Positions 34,366 to 43,257 are shown, numbered from the stretch's first letter. The stretch is DNA of 64,000 bases from Planobispora longispora (GCF_016863135.1 NZ_BOOH01000037.1:62001-126000), one strand, 5' to 3'. Numbers and translations are program-made. Notes: generated from the letters alone by a model not told the origin.

Positions 34366-34393
34366 CCGGGGGCCGGGCTCGCGCGGCCCCCGG
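34366..34393. terminator. Bidirectional hairpin between convergent genes
   Basis: CCGGGGGCCG (34366-34375) and CGGCCCCCGG (34384-34393) pair perfectly around 8 nt, between the secreted-protein and AlkZ-like genes. Confidence 0.7.
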
Positions 34394-34395
34394 GT

Positions 34396-35574
34396 TCACG
34401 CGGCTGGCAGGAACTCCAGGTCGCGGACGCCGGCGAAGTCCATCAGGCGGCCCGCCTCCTCGGTCAGCTCGGTCCTGGCCCGTGCGGTGAGGGGGAGGAA
34501 CGGCTGGACGGTCAGGCGGCCGGCGGCGAGCTTCCAGGTGCCGTGGACGGCGCCGTCGACGAGGATGGTCGCGGCGACCATCGCGCCGACGCACACGCGT
34601 CCGCGGTGCTCGTCGGTCATGATCCTGGTGCGGTCGGCGTAGGCGACCATCAGGTTGTCGAACTCGGGCAGGAAGCGCGCGGGGGCCGGTTCCCGCGGAT
34701 CGGGTGGGGGCGGGGCGTCGGGCAGGTCGAACAGCTCCCGGCCGTGTTCGTCGCGGAAGGTCCGCAGGTCCATGCGGGCCACCACCTCGCGCAGCCGGGT
34801 CAGCCCCGACCAGGCCTGCACGTCCATGACTCCGGCGGGGCCGAAGGCCGCCAGGTAGCGGCGGATCATCCGCTCCAGCGCGGGTTGGTCCCCCGGTTCG
34901 CCCGGGCGCGGGGCGTCGTGCGGGGCGCCCTGAGCAGCGACGGCCGGGGACGCGGCCGCGGCGGGCCGGGCGTCGCCGGGGGAGGGGGCCTCCAGCGGCG
35001 CCCGCAGCCACTCTTCGGCCAGGGCGAAGGGGGTGGCGCCGCCCCTGCCCCAGGTTCCCTGCGGCGGGACGTGCACCAGCGGCAGCAGTGCCTGCGCCGA
35101 CCAGCCCAGCGCCTCGGGGGGAACGCCGGGCCAGCGCTCGGCCAGCATCCGGCCCAGCTGCGGGCGGGTCAGGGTGCGCCCGGCCAGCAGCCCGCGGGCG
35201 GTGTCGGCGAGTTCGGCCAGGTCCACCCCGGCGGTGACCCGGCCGAAGGCGGCCTGCCGTCCGCGGTTCAGGACGGGCTGCATCAGGGGGCGCAGCCACC
35301 GGTAGTCGGCCGCGGTGACCAGGTGCAGGGTTCCGCGCAGCACCGAGGCGCGTACGGCCTGCCTGCCGTACAGCAGGCCGGTCAGGTCGTCCTGGGTGAA
35401 GCGGGAGAGCCGGGCCGCGAGCCCGAGGTAGGGGGCGTTCGCCGCCTGGGCCTGCAGGGCGGTCAGGTGCTCGACGGCGGCCAGGGGGGAGAGGTCGCTG
35501 CGGCGCAGCAGCAGCTGGCGCTGGAGGGTGATCCGGTTGAGGGCCGCGGGGGAGAGCGTGGGCGAGGTGGGCAT
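34396..35574 (-). CDS. AlkZ/YcaQ-family winged-helix protein (DNA glycosylase-like)
   Basis: 392 aa. The family is the HTH_42 three-winged-helix fold. Starts LNRITLQRQLLLRR and carries Gln41-Ala-Gln43 in LTALQAQAANAPYLGL, matching the catalytic QxQ motif of AlkZ-type glycosylases that unhook interstrand crosslinks or excise bulky N7 adducts. Further family segments are VLRGTLHLVTAADY, PEFDNLMVAYADRTRI and GTWKLAAGRLTVQPF. A Pro/Ala/Gly-rich insert lies at about 195-225. Related proteins give self-resistance to DNA-damaging antibiotics; no biosynthetic cluster is nearby, so a housekeeping repair role is as likely. Confidence 0.83.
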   Translation of the reverse strand: MPTSPTLSPAALNRITLQRQLLLRRSDLSPLAAVEHLTALQAQAANAPYLGLAARLSRFTQDDLTGLLYGRQAVRASVLRGTLHLVTAADYRWLRPLMQPVLNRGRQAAFGRVTAGVDLAELADTARGLLAGRTLTRPQLGRMLAERWPGVPPEALGWSAQALLPLVHVPPQGTWGRGGATPFALAEEWLRAPLEAPSPGDARPAAAASPAVAAQGAPHDAPRPGEPGDQPALERMIRRYLAAFGPAGVMDVQAWSGLTRLREVVARMDLRTFRDEHGRELFDLPDAPPPPDPREPAPARFLPEFDNLMVAYADRTRIMTDEHRGRVCVGAMVAATILVDGAVHGTWKLAAGRLTVQPFLPLTARARTELTEEAGRLMDFAGVRDLEFLPAA

Positions 35575-35592
35575 GCCTTCACGGTGTCACCC

Positions 35593-35617
35593 AATGCGGA
35601 AGATTCTCTTCCGCATT
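35593..35617. promoter_or_regulatory. 11-bp-arm palindrome upstream of the AlkZ-like gene
   Basis: AATGCGGAAGA (35593-35603) and TCTTCCGCATT (35607-35617) are perfect reverse complements with a 3-nt centre, 19 bp before the AlkZ-like start. Likely operator. Confidence 0.65.
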
Positions 35618-35639
35618 CGCGGGCTTTCCTGGGGAGCTA

Positions 35640-35658
35640 TTAATCTACAATGTAAAGG
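35640..35658. repeat. Recurrent 19-bp motif, copy 1 (TTAATCTAC-N3-GTAAAGG)
   Basis: The same 19-nt arrangement, differing only in the central 3 bases, recurs at 48842-48860. The core TAC-N3-GTA is a short dyad. Both copies lie about 130-250 bp before a plus-strand gene and are followed by A-rich DNA. Confidence 0.55.
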
Positions 35659-35758
35659 CGGCGGTTCTGTACAAAATCCATCCAGCACAGCAGAAAAAGC
35701 ACCGAGGTGGGAAGGCGGCCTCCCGCAGGGTGCGGCGGTCGGAGCGCGGGCGGGGAGG

Positions 35759-35788
35759 TTGTCGGGGATCTGCGGCACAATACCCGCC
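35759..35788 (+). promoter_or_regulatory. RecA-NDp/PafBC-like DNA-damage promoter of recD2
   Basis: TTGTCGGGG (35759-35767), 8 bp, then CACAAT (35776-35781) matches the mycobacterial LexA-independent damage promoter (TTGTCRGTG-N8-TAnnnT) in most positions. Transcription would begin at about 35788-35789, the A of the recD2 ATG, giving a leaderless message. No ribosome-binding site precedes that ATG. Confidence 0.55.
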
Positions 35789-38008
35789 ATGACGACTCCG
35801 GAGGCGCAGCGTCCCCCTGGCACCGTGCTGGAAGCGGTGCTCGAACGCATCACCTACGCCAATGAGGAGACCGGTTACACCATCGCCCGGGTCGCCACGG
35901 AGCGGTCGGGGAGTGATTTGCTGACGGTGGTGGGGCCGCTGCTGGGGGCGCAGGTCGGTGAGTCGTTGCGGCTGACGGGGCGGTGGGGTTCGCATCCGCG
36001 GTACGGCAGGCAGTTCGAGGTGTGGTCGTACACCACCGTGCTGCCGGCGACGGTTCAGGGCATCCAGCGGTATCTGGGTTCGGGGTTGATCAAGGGGATC
36101 GGGCCGAAGATGGCCGAGCGGATCGTGGATCATTTCGGGACCGACACGTTGGAGATCATCGAGACCGCTCCGGAGCGGTTGGTGGAGGTGCCGGGGCTGG
36201 GGCCGAAGCGGACGAAGATGATCGGGGTGGCGTGGGAGGAACAGAAGATCATCAAGGAGGTGATGATCTTTTTGCAGGGGGTGGGGGTGTCCACCTCGAT
36301 CGCGGTGCGGATTTTCAAGCAGTACGGCGACGCCTCGATCTCGGTGGTGAAGAACGAGCCGTACCGGCTGGCCGACGACGTGTGGGGCATCGGGTTCAAG
36401 ACCGCCGACACCATCGCGCAGGCGGTGGGCATTCCGCATGACAGTCCGGAGCGGGTCAAGGCGGGGTTGCGCTACACGTTGTCGCAGGGCGCCGACGACG
36501 GTCACTGCTATCTGCCGGCGCCGAATCTGATCGCCGACGCGGTGAAGATCCTGCAGGTCCCGGCGGAGCTGGTGGCTTCGTGCCTGGAGGAGCTGGTGGC
36601 CGAGGAGGGGGTGGTGCGGGAGGATCTCCCGGCGGGTGACAACACCATTCCGGCGATCTATCTGGTGCCGTTCCACCGGGCCGAGTTGTCGCTGGCGGGT
36701 TCGCTGCGTTCGCTGCTGAGGTCCTCTCATGACCGGATGGGCGTTTTCCAGTCGGTGGACTGGGATGTGGCGCTGGAGTGGTTGCGTGGCCGTACGGGCG
36801 CCGATCTGGCGCAGGAGCAGTCGCAGGCCGTACGGCTGGCGTTGACGGAGAAGGTCGCGGTGCTGACCGGTGGGCCGGGGTGCGGCAAGAGTTTCACGGT
36901 GCGTTCGATCGTGACGCTGGCCCGTGCGAAGAAGGCGAAGGTGATTCTGGCGGCGCCGACGGGGCGGGCGGCGAAGCGGCTGGCGGAGCTGACCGGTCAT
37001 GAGGCGACGACGGTGCACCGGTTGCTGCAGTTGCGTCCGGGGGGTGACGCCACCTTCGATCGGGACAATCCGCTGGAGGCGGATCTGGTGGTGGTGGACG
37101 AGGCGTCGATGCTGGATCTGTTGCTGGCCAACAAGCTGGTCAAGGCGGTCGCGCCGGGGGCGCACCTGTTGTTCGTGGGGGATGTCGACCAGTTGCCGTC
37201 GGTGGGGGCGGGGGAGGTGTTGCGGGATCTGCTGGCGGCGGAGGAGGAGATTCCGCGGGTGCGGCTGACGCACATCTTCCGGCAGGCGCAGGAGTCGGGG
37301 GTGGTCACCAACGCGCACCGGGTGAACACGGGTCTGCCGCCGGCGCTGGAGGGGATGAAGGACTTCTTCCTGTTCCCGTGCGAGGAGCCGGAGGAGATCG
37401 CGGCGCTGACGGTGGACGTGGTGGCCAACCGCATTCCCCGTAAGTTCGGTCTGGACGCCCGGCGTGATGTGCAGGTGCTGGCGCCGATGCATCGGGGCGC
37501 GGCGGGGGCGGGCAATCTGAATCTCCTGTTGCAGGAGGCGTTGACGCCTTCCCGGGAGGGGTTGCCGGAGCGGCGTTACGGCGGGCGGGTCTTCCGGATC
37601 GGTGACAAGGTGACTCAGTTGCGCAACAACTATGACAAGGGTGCGGCGGGGGTGTTCAACGGGACGGTGGGCGTGGTGGTCGACGTCCGGCCTGATGATC
37701 ACAAGTTGGTGGTGCGCACCGATGAGGACGAGGACGTCGACTACTCCTTCGACGAGTTGGATGAGCTGGCGCACGCGTACGCGGTGTCGATTCACCGTTC
37801 CCAGGGCAGTGAGTATCCGGCGGTGGTGATCCCGCTGGCGACCAGCGCGTGGATGATGCTTCAGCGCAATCTGCTGTATACGGCCATCACGCGGGCGAAG
37901 AAGCTCGTGGTGATCGTGGGTTCGCGCCGGGCGCTGGGGCAGGCGGTGCGCACGCGGGGTGCGGGGCGCCGGCACACGAGTCTGACTCATCGGCTGCGGC
38001 AGGGCTGA
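35789..38008 (+). CDS. recD2: RecD2-like ATP-dependent 5'-3' DNA helicase
   Basis: 739 aa from ATG 35789. N-terminal OB-like region and tandem HhH motifs (GIQRYLGSGLIKGIGPKMAERI, then VPGLGPKRTKMI) precede the SF1B motor: Walker A GGPGCGKSFTVRSI (about 362-375), APTGRAAKRL, VVDEASMLDLLL (motif II), GDVDQLPSVGAGEVL and LTHIFRQ, then an SH3 insertion and C-terminal HRSQGSEYPAVV and NLLYTAITRAKK. This is the RecD2 layout found in bacteria without a RecBCD context; it acts in recombinational repair and fork processing. Codons end in G or T (ttg, gat, ggt, gtg) noticeably more than in its neighbours. A damage-type promoter precedes it. Confidence 0.92.
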   Translation: MTTPEAQRPPGTVLEAVLERITYANEETGYTIARVATERSGSDLLTVVGPLLGAQVGESLRLTGRWGSHPRYGRQFEVWSYTTVLPATVQGIQRYLGSGLIKGIGPKMAERIVDHFGTDTLEIIETAPERLVEVPGLGPKRTKMIGVAWEEQKIIKEVMIFLQGVGVSTSIAVRIFKQYGDASISVVKNEPYRLADDVWGIGFKTADTIAQAVGIPHDSPERVKAGLRYTLSQGADDGHCYLPAPNLIADAVKILQVPAELVASCLEELVAEEGVVREDLPAGDNTIPAIYLVPFHRAELSLAGSLRSLLRSSHDRMGVFQSVDWDVALEWLRGRTGADLAQEQSQAVRLALTEKVAVLTGGPGCGKSFTVRSIVTLARAKKAKVILAAPTGRAAKRLAELTGHEATTVHRLLQLRPGGDATFDRDNPLEADLVVVDEASMLDLLLANKLVKAVAPGAHLLFVGDVDQLPSVGAGEVLRDLLAAEEEIPRVRLTHIFRQAQESGVVTNAHRVNTGLPPALEGMKDFFLFPCEEPEEIAALTVDVVANRIPRKFGLDARRDVQVLAPMHRGAAGAGNLNLLLQEALTPSREGLPERRYGGRVFRIGDKVTQLRNNYDKGAAGVFNGTVGVVVDVRPDDHKLVVRTDEDEDVDYSFDELDELAHAYAVSIHRSQGSEYPAVVIPLATSAWMMLQRNLLYTAITRAKKLVVIVGSRRALGQAVRTRGAGRRHTSLTHRLRQG

Positions 38009-38030
38009 GGCGGGGCGTCGGCCGCCTCAG
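38005..38030. terminator. Hairpin at the recD2 stop codon
   Basis: CTGAGGCGG (38005-38013) and CCGCCTCAG (38022-38030) pair perfectly around 8 nt. The recD2 stop lies in the left arm and the stop of a minus-strand remnant in the right arm. Confidence 0.7.
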
Positions 38031-38209
38031 TTGAGGATGTAGGTCTTCTTGCTGGAGATCTTCGGGCCGGGGGTGAGGTTCAGCTGCCCTACCGGTCCGT
38101 TCTCGGCGGGGTGGATGGTGATCCCTGGGCGCTGCACGTAGGCGTGGAACGCCTCAGCGGCGAACTCCGTTGATCCCCATGTGCCCGAGTGTCTCCTCGC
38201 GGCCCTCAT
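38027..38209 (-). pseudogene. Possible 3' fragment of an unrecognised gene
   Basis: 60 codons whose C-terminal part (HAYVQRPGITIHPAENGPVG, then ending SSKKTYILN) has amino-acid use unlike random shadow frames and ends exactly at a terminator hairpin. No family is recognised and there is no start with a ribosome-binding site. The rest of the 38209-38430 stretch holds no gene I can support. Probably a truncated remnant. Confidence 0.3.
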
Positions 38210-38435
38210 CGAGGAAGGCTGTCGTCGGGTGGGTGGGGACGGTCGGCCTGCGGGGCGGTCCTGCGGGGTTTCGGTCGCTGCGGGAGGGTGTCCGCAACCC
38301 GGGGGGCTTTCGTCGCCGGGGCGGGTCGCGGCGGCCGGGTGGAGGTCTGTGCGGTACGGCGGGAGCCGTTCGGGGGCGTCATTGACACGCCACTACCAGG
38401 TTCACTCATTGTCGGCACGCGGCTGACCGGGAGGA

Positions 38436-38456
38436 GTTATGTAAATGTGACATAAC
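38436..38456. promoter_or_regulatory. 7-bp inverted repeat upstream of the L,D-transpeptidase
   Basis: GTTATGT (38436-38442) and ACATAAC (38450-38456) are perfect complements with a 7-nt spacer, in an AT-rich island that probably holds the promoter. Candidate operator. Confidence 0.5.
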
Positions 38457-38533
38457 TTGGTTGAACCCGGGGCATGGCACACGCATCTCCTATTAGTGTT
38501 TTTGGACGAGTTTGCACAGTGGGGGAGAGGTTT

Positions 38534-39745
38534 GTGCTGAACGTTGAGAGCCGACGACTGAGGATGCCTTTGGCCGGTCTGGCCGTGGTGACCGTCGCCA
38601 TGTTGACCGCCTCTTGCTCCGACGAACCGGCAGGGACGCCCTCCGCCGCCACCGGGGACACGGCGAAGGAGGCCCAGGCGACTCCCGCCGCGCCGGTCAT
38701 AAAGATCAGCCCTGCGGAGGGCAGCTCCACCGTGCGCCCCGACAAGAAGGTCGTGGTCACCGCGGCGGGCGGACCGCTGGAGCAGGTCACCGTGGAGAGT
38801 GACGGCGAGCAGGTGGAGGGGGAGTTCGACGCGGGCCGTACCAAGTGGGTCTCCAAGGCCCCGCTCAAGCCCGCCAGTGACTACACCGTCTCGGCGCGCG
38901 CTGCCGGCGGCACCACCGCCAGCAGCTCCTTCACCACGCTCAAGCCGGAGGTGGAGCTGGCCGTGGCCGACGTGACCCCGGCCCTGAAGGGGGAGAAGGT
39001 CGGCGTCGGATCGCCGATCATCGTGATCTTCAACAACCCGATCCCCTCCAAGGCGGGCAAGGCCAACGTCGAGCGGGCCCTGGAGGTCACCGCCGAGAAG
39101 CCCGCCGAGGGCGCGTGGCGGTGGATCGACGACAAGACCGTCATCTACCGGACCGCCAAGTACTGGAAGGCCCACCAGAAGGTCACCTTCACCGCCCACC
39201 TCGAAGGGGTGCAGGGCGGCAAGAACATGTACGGGGTCAAGGACTTCACCAAGACCATCAGGATCGGCGCGTCCCAGATCTCCTACATCGACACCCGCAA
39301 GCACAACATGATCGTCAAGCGCGACGGGAAGGTGGTCAAGAAGATGCTCATCAGCGCGGGCATGGCCACCACCCGCGCCTACACCACCACCAGCGGCGTC
39401 CACCTGGCGATGGGCAAGTCCAACCCCGAGCGGATGATCTCTCCGGGCTTCCCGAAGGGCCACCCGGAGTACTACGACGTCATGATCAACCACGCCGTGC
39501 GGTTCTCCAACAGCGGCGAGTACGTCCACGCCAAGAACAACGTCTGGGCCCAGGGGCGCCGCAACGTCAGCCACGGCTGCATCAACGCCCGTCCCGACCA
39601 GGCCAAGTGGTTCTACGACACCGTCCAGCGCGGCGACGTGATCATCATCAAGGGGACCGACCGCGAGGTGGAGTGGAACAACGGCTGGAGCTACTGGCAG
39701 CTGTCGTTCAACGAGTGGAAGAAGGGCAGCGCCCTGGACACGTGA
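38534..39745 (+). CDS. L,D-transpeptidase lipoprotein with Ig-like domains (LdtMt2-like)
   Basis: 403 aa from GTG 38534 (preceded by GGGGGAG; an ATG at 38474 is possible but lacks such a site). Signal peptide with lipobox LTASC (Cys about 28) anchors it to the outer face of the membrane. Two Ig-like domains (about 55-135 and 140-250) precede a YkuD catalytic domain with the motif HAKNNVWAQGRRNVSHGCIN; Cys349 is the nucleophile. A Trp-rich C-terminal tail (EWNNGWSYWQ) matches the LdtMt2 type. It makes 3-3 cross-links in peptidoglycan. Actinobacteria usually hold several paralogues. Confidence 0.92.
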   Translation: MLNVESRRLRMPLAGLAVVTVAMLTASCSDEPAGTPSAATGDTAKEAQATPAAPVIKISPAEGSSTVRPDKKVVVTAAGGPLEQVTVESDGEQVEGEFDAGRTKWVSKAPLKPASDYTVSARAAGGTTASSSFTTLKPEVELAVADVTPALKGEKVGVGSPIIVIFNNPIPSKAGKANVERALEVTAEKPAEGAWRWIDDKTVIYRTAKYWKAHQKVTFTAHLEGVQGGKNMYGVKDFTKTIRIGASQISYIDTRKHNMIVKRDGKVVKKMLISAGMATTRAYTTTSGVHLAMGKSNPERMISPGFPKGHPEYYDVMINHAVRFSNSGEYVHAKNNVWAQGRRNVSHGCINARPDQAKWFYDTVQRGDVIIIKGTDREVEWNNGWSYWQLSFNEWKKGSALDT

Positions 39746-39763
39746 CCCGGCCGATCACGGGTC
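39744..39763 (+). terminator. Hairpin after the L,D-transpeptidase
   Basis: GACCCG (39744-39749) and CGGGTC (39758-39763) with an 8-nt loop, overlapping the stop codon. Confidence 0.5.
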
Positions 39764-40023
39764 CGCCCCGGGGTGCGTGACCCGGTCGGAGGGGGATGGG
39801 CGTGAGGGCGCGCGACGGGAGGCGATCTCCCGCCACGCGTCCCGGCGCCCTCGCGCGGCGGACCGCCGGAGCCCAGAGCTCCACGGGCCACGGGGCGCCG
39901 GTCACGGGCTCGGCGGGTTCCGGGGCGCCGTGGGCTCCACGGGTCGCAGGGGTTCCCGCGCCGGGTTTCGCGGCGTGACCCCGGTCACACCCTCTGGATG
40001 CCCGGCCGGCCACCCGTCAGTAT

Positions 40024-40791
40024 GTGCTGGTGAAGATCCACCATCTCAACTGCGGGACGATGCGGCCTCCGGCCGCGCCCCGCATGGTCGCCCACTGCCT
40101 GCTCCTGGAGACCGGCCGCGACCTCGTGCTGGTCGACACCGGCTTCGCCGTCGGCGAGGACAACCTGGACGCGAACTTCACGCGGCTGGTCCGCCCCGTC
40201 CTGGACCCGGCCGAGCCCGCCCTGCGCCAGATCCGGCGGCTCGGCCTCGACCCCGCCGACGTGCGCCACATCGTGCTGACGCATCTCGACCCCGACCACG
40301 CCGGCGGGCTGCGCGACTTCCCGCACGCCCGCGTCCACCTGCACGCCGCCGAACTGGCCGCCGCCACCGACCCGGCCGGCGCCGGCGAGCGCCGCCGCTA
40401 CCGGCCCGCCCAGTGGGCCCACCGGCCCGACTGGGCCGCCTACGACGACGCCGGCGAGGATCTGCTCGGCCTGCGCGCCCGCCCTCTGGACGGGCTCGAC
40501 GGCGTCGCGCTCGTCCCGCTGGCCGGCCACAGTCGCGGCCACTCCGGCGTCGCGGTGCAGACCGGAGAGGGCTGGCTGCTGCACGCCGGGGACGCCTACT
40601 ACTTCCACGGTGAGCTCGCCACCCCGCCGTACTGCCCCATGCTGCTGCGCGCCGCCCAGCGCGCCGTCGCCGTCGACCACGCCCGGCGCCTGGCCAATCT
40701 GGCCCGGCTGCGGGAGCTGGCCGGCCAGATCGAGATCTTCAGCGCGCACGACGCCCTGGAACTGTCCCGCTACGAGCCCTCGACCGCCTGA
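40024..40791 (+). CDS. Metallo-beta-lactamase-fold hydrolase (lactonase-like)
   Basis: 255 aa from GTG 40024. MBL fold with metal site LTHLDPDHAGG (His-x-Asp-x-Asp-His, about 87-97), a later His in PLAGHSRGHSG (about 167), Asp in LLHAGDAYY (about 190) and His in FSAHD (about 240). Start region HHLNCGTMRP resembles the AttM/AiiA N-acyl-homoserine-lactonase subgroup, but these motifs also occur in other small MBL hydrolases. No signal peptide. Convergent with the dioxygenase gene 28 bp away. The 278 bp before it hold no gene. Confidence 0.83.
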   Translation: MLVKIHHLNCGTMRPPAAPRMVAHCLLLETGRDLVLVDTGFAVGEDNLDANFTRLVRPVLDPAEPALRQIRRLGLDPADVRHIVLTHLDPDHAGGLRDFPHARVHLHAAELAAATDPAGAGERRRYRPAQWAHRPDWAAYDDAGEDLLGLRARPLDGLDGVALVPLAGHSRGHSGVAVQTGEGWLLHAGDAYYFHGELATPPYCPMLLRAAQRAVAVDHARRLANLARLRELAGQIEIFSAHDALELSRYEPSTA

Positions 40792-40819
40792 CGGCCGCGC
40801 CCGGCCGCTCCGCCGGTCC

Positions 40820-41611
40820 TCAGCCCGCCCGGCCGCTCGCCCGCAGGCCGAGCCGTACGGCCCGCTCCACCGGCGAGTAGTCGCCGTCGGGGCGGTCGAG
40901 CGCCAGCGGCTCCTTCAGCGGCAGCGCGGGCTGCGACATGAACCGCGGCCGCGTGCCGGTGTGCTCCCGGGCGGCGTGCACCAGGAACGGGTGGCACAGG
41001 AACACCTCGCCCGCCCGTCCCGTCGCGTGCGCCACCGGGCGGTGCGCGCTGGCGGCGTCCACCAGTGGGCCCAGTGTGAAGAACTCCGCGCCCTCCTCGC
41101 CGAACGGCTCCAGCACCCCGGGCACGTCCAGGTGCGAGCCGACCCGGATGCGGGTCGGCGCGTCGTCCGGCCCGACGTCGGAGAACAGGAACAGCATCAG
41201 CAGCGCCCGTCCCTGCGAGCGCAGATTGACGGCGTAGGTGCCGTCACCGCGGTCGATGCTGCCGTCGATGTGCCAGCCCCGGTCGTCGTCCGGCGGGTCG
41301 ACGGGGAAGCGGATGGGGAACATGCCCACCTCGCGGCGGGGCGCCCACCGCCCGGGTCCCACCAGCGCGTCGAACGCCTCGTGCAGCCGGGGGGTGTTGG
41401 CCGCCCGGTCGAAGACCGGGTCGAAGCTCTCGTCGTAGGCCCACACCACCTGCTTGGTCCATCCCGACGGGTCGTCGGGGCTCAGCCCGATCTGCCGCCA
41501 CAGGATCTCCCGGCCCCGCTCGGCCAGCTCGGACGGGAACGCGCCCTCGATCTTGACGAAGCCGTCGGAGACGAACCGTTCGACCATCTCGTGGTTGCCG
41601 ACCTGATTCAT
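40820..41611 (-). CDS. Phytanoyl-CoA dioxygenase (PhyH)-family oxygenase
   Basis: 263 aa from ATG 41611 (MNQVGNHEMVERF). Fe(II)/2-oxoglutarate double-stranded beta-helix: ferrous ligands in GWHIDGSID (His-x-Asp, about 113-115) and the distal His in CHPFLVHAAREHTG, with Arg in TRPRFMSQP to bind 2-oxoglutarate. Start VERFVSDGFVKIEGAF is the usual PhyH opening. It hydroxylates an unknown small molecule or lipid. No partner genes adjacent. Confidence 0.86.
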   Translation of the reverse strand: MNQVGNHEMVERFVSDGFVKIEGAFPSELAERGREILWRQIGLSPDDPSGWTKQVVWAYDESFDPVFDRAANTPRLHEAFDALVGPGRWAPRREVGMFPIRFPVDPPDDDRGWHIDGSIDRGDGTYAVNLRSQGRALLMLFLFSDVGPDDAPTRIRVGSHLDVPGVLEPFGEEGAEFFTLGPLVDAASAHRPVAHATGRAGEVFLCHPFLVHAAREHTGTRPRFMSQPALPLKEPLALDRPDGDYSPVERAVRLGLRASGRAG

Positions 41612-41735
41612 AGGCCGCACGCTAGGCGGCAGTCGATCATCCTGTCGACCGGTTTTCTCCCGGACCGGCGGGGGCCGGGCGCCGATGCGGCGGAGAACGC
41701 TGAAAGAAGGACCCCGGGGCCCTACCGCGGCGCTC

Positions 41736-42692
41736 TCACAGCAGGGACAGCTGCCGGGAGGCCGCCGTGGCGGGGGCGGCGGAGGGCGGGCCGCAGTGCA
41801 GGCCATACCGGGCGGCCAGGGCCCGCACCTGCTCGGTGACGCGGGTCACGTAGCCGGGGTCGGCGTCGGGGCCCTTGCCGTACAGCTCTCCGTAGCGCGT
41901 GACCAGGCCGGGGTGGCGCTCGGCGAGCCAGGACATGTACCACTCCCGCGCGCCGGGCGGCAGGCGCAGCACCCGCGGGAGGAGGCCGGTCGCGCCCGCC
42001 CCGGCGATGCGGCGCACGGTGGCGGTCAGCTGGTCGGGGGAGTCGGTGAGCAGCGGCAGGATCGGCGCCATCGCCACCCCGCACGCCACCCCGCGTTCGG
42101 CCAGCGCGGCCACCAGCTCCAGGCGTTTCTGCGCGCTCGGCGCCCCCGGCTCGACCATGCGGCGGACCTGGTCGTCGACGAACGCCACCGACACCATCAC
42201 GCTCGCCCCGCCCGTGGCGGCCAGCAGTTCGGCGTCGCGCAGCACCAGGGGGCTCTTGGTGTGCACGGTGAAGGCCGCCCCGGCCTCGCCCAGCGCGGTC
42301 ACCAGGGGCGGCATCAGCCGGTAGATCTCCTCGGCGTGCTGGTAGCAGTCACCGGTCAGGCCCACCGCCACCGGCCCGCCGTCCCACTTGCGGCCCAGCT
42401 CGGCGCGGAGCCGCCGGACGATGTCGGTGCGGACGACGATCCGCGAGTCGAAGTCGGACCCGGAGTCCAGGCCCAGGTAGCGATGACCGCGCCGGGCGGT
42501 GCAGTAGCGGCACGCGTGGGCGCAGCCGCGGTACGGGCTCACCGCCCAGCCGCCGGGCACCGCCTCCAGTGCCGTGCGGGCCCGCACTTCGTAGCAGGTC
42601 AGCGCGCCGTGCACCCGGGTCACCGCGGTGCGCTCGATCCGCGGCCGGGCGTCGGGGACCTCGGGCAGCAACGCGGGGGAGTGCCATCCCAT
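41736..42692 (-). CDS. Radical SAM protein, Rv2578c family
   Basis: 318 aa from ATG 42692 (MGWHSPALLPEVPD). The radical SAM cluster motif is GCAHACRYC (Cys-x3-Cys-x2-Cys), followed by GLDSGSDFDSRIVVRTDI and SAM-binding GLTGDCYQHAEEIYRLMP. The layout matches Mycobacterium Rv2578c and its spore-photoproduct-lyase-like relatives; the reaction is unknown. The sequence ends SRQLSLL, close to the common QxSL(F) ending of the family. Divergent from the SMR transporter gene. Confidence 0.88.
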   Translation of the reverse strand: MGWHSPALLPEVPDARPRIERTAVTRVHGALTCYEVRARTALEAVPGGWAVSPYRGCAHACRYCTARRGHRYLGLDSGSDFDSRIVVRTDIVRRLRAELGRKWDGGPVAVGLTGDCYQHAEEIYRLMPPLVTALGEAGAAFTVHTKSPLVLRDAELLAATGGASVMVSVAFVDDQVRRMVEPGAPSAQKRLELVAALAERGVACGVAMAPILPLLTDSPDQLTATVRRIAGAGATGLLPRVLRLPPGAREWYMSWLAERHPGLVTRYGELYGKGPDADPGYVTRVTEQVRALAARYGLHCGPPSAAPATAASRQLSLL

Positions 42693-42930
42693 GCCGATCA
42701 GTGGAACACGCTTTCGACTCCGCCCGCAAGGGCTTCCCTGTTTTCCGGGCCGTCCCGGTCGTGCCGGGTGCCGGACCGCCACCCGTCAGGGTACCGACCC
42801 CCGCGGGTTCCCGGGCGCCGATCGCGCCGTCCGGGGGCGTGTCCGGGCCGGGGACCGCGCCTGCGTCGTGGAATGTCCGGCCTTCTACACTGGGAGCCGA
42901 TACGAGAACTTTCGGGGGAGAACTCCATAT

Positions 42931-43257
42931 ATGGCCTGGTTGATGTTGGCAGGTGCGATCGTCGCGGAGATCATGGCCACCACCGCGCTCAAACTCAGCG
43001 ACGGGTTCTCCCACAAGGGCTGGTCGCTGCTCGTGCTGGCGGGCTACGGCACCGCGTTCTTCCTGCTCGCCCAAGCCCTGAAACTCCACATGGAGGTCGG
43101 CACCGCCTACGCCGTCTGGTCCGGCGTGGGAACCGCCGCCATCGCCGCGATCGGCGTGCTGTTCCTCGGCGAGAGCGTCACCCCCGCCAAGATCGCCGGT
43201 ATCGCCCTCATCATCGGCGGCGTGCTCGTGCTCAACCTCGCCGGAGGGGCCCACTGA
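42931..43257 (+). CDS. Small multidrug resistance (SMR) efflux protein
   Basis: 108 aa from ATG 42931, preceded by GGGGGAG. Four membrane helices of the EmrE/Mmr type: WLMLAGAIVAEIMATTALK with the essential Glu13, FFLLAQALKLHMEVGTAYAVWSG in parts, and IGVLFLGESVTPAKIAGI. Works as a dimeric proton-coupled exporter of cationic compounds. Single gene, no partner subunit. Confidence 0.92.
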   Translation: MAWLMLAGAIVAEIMATTALKLSDGFSHKGWSLLVLAGYGTAFFLLAQALKLHMEVGTAYAVWSGVGTAAIAAIGVLFLGESVTPAKIAGIALIIGGVLVLNLAGGAH

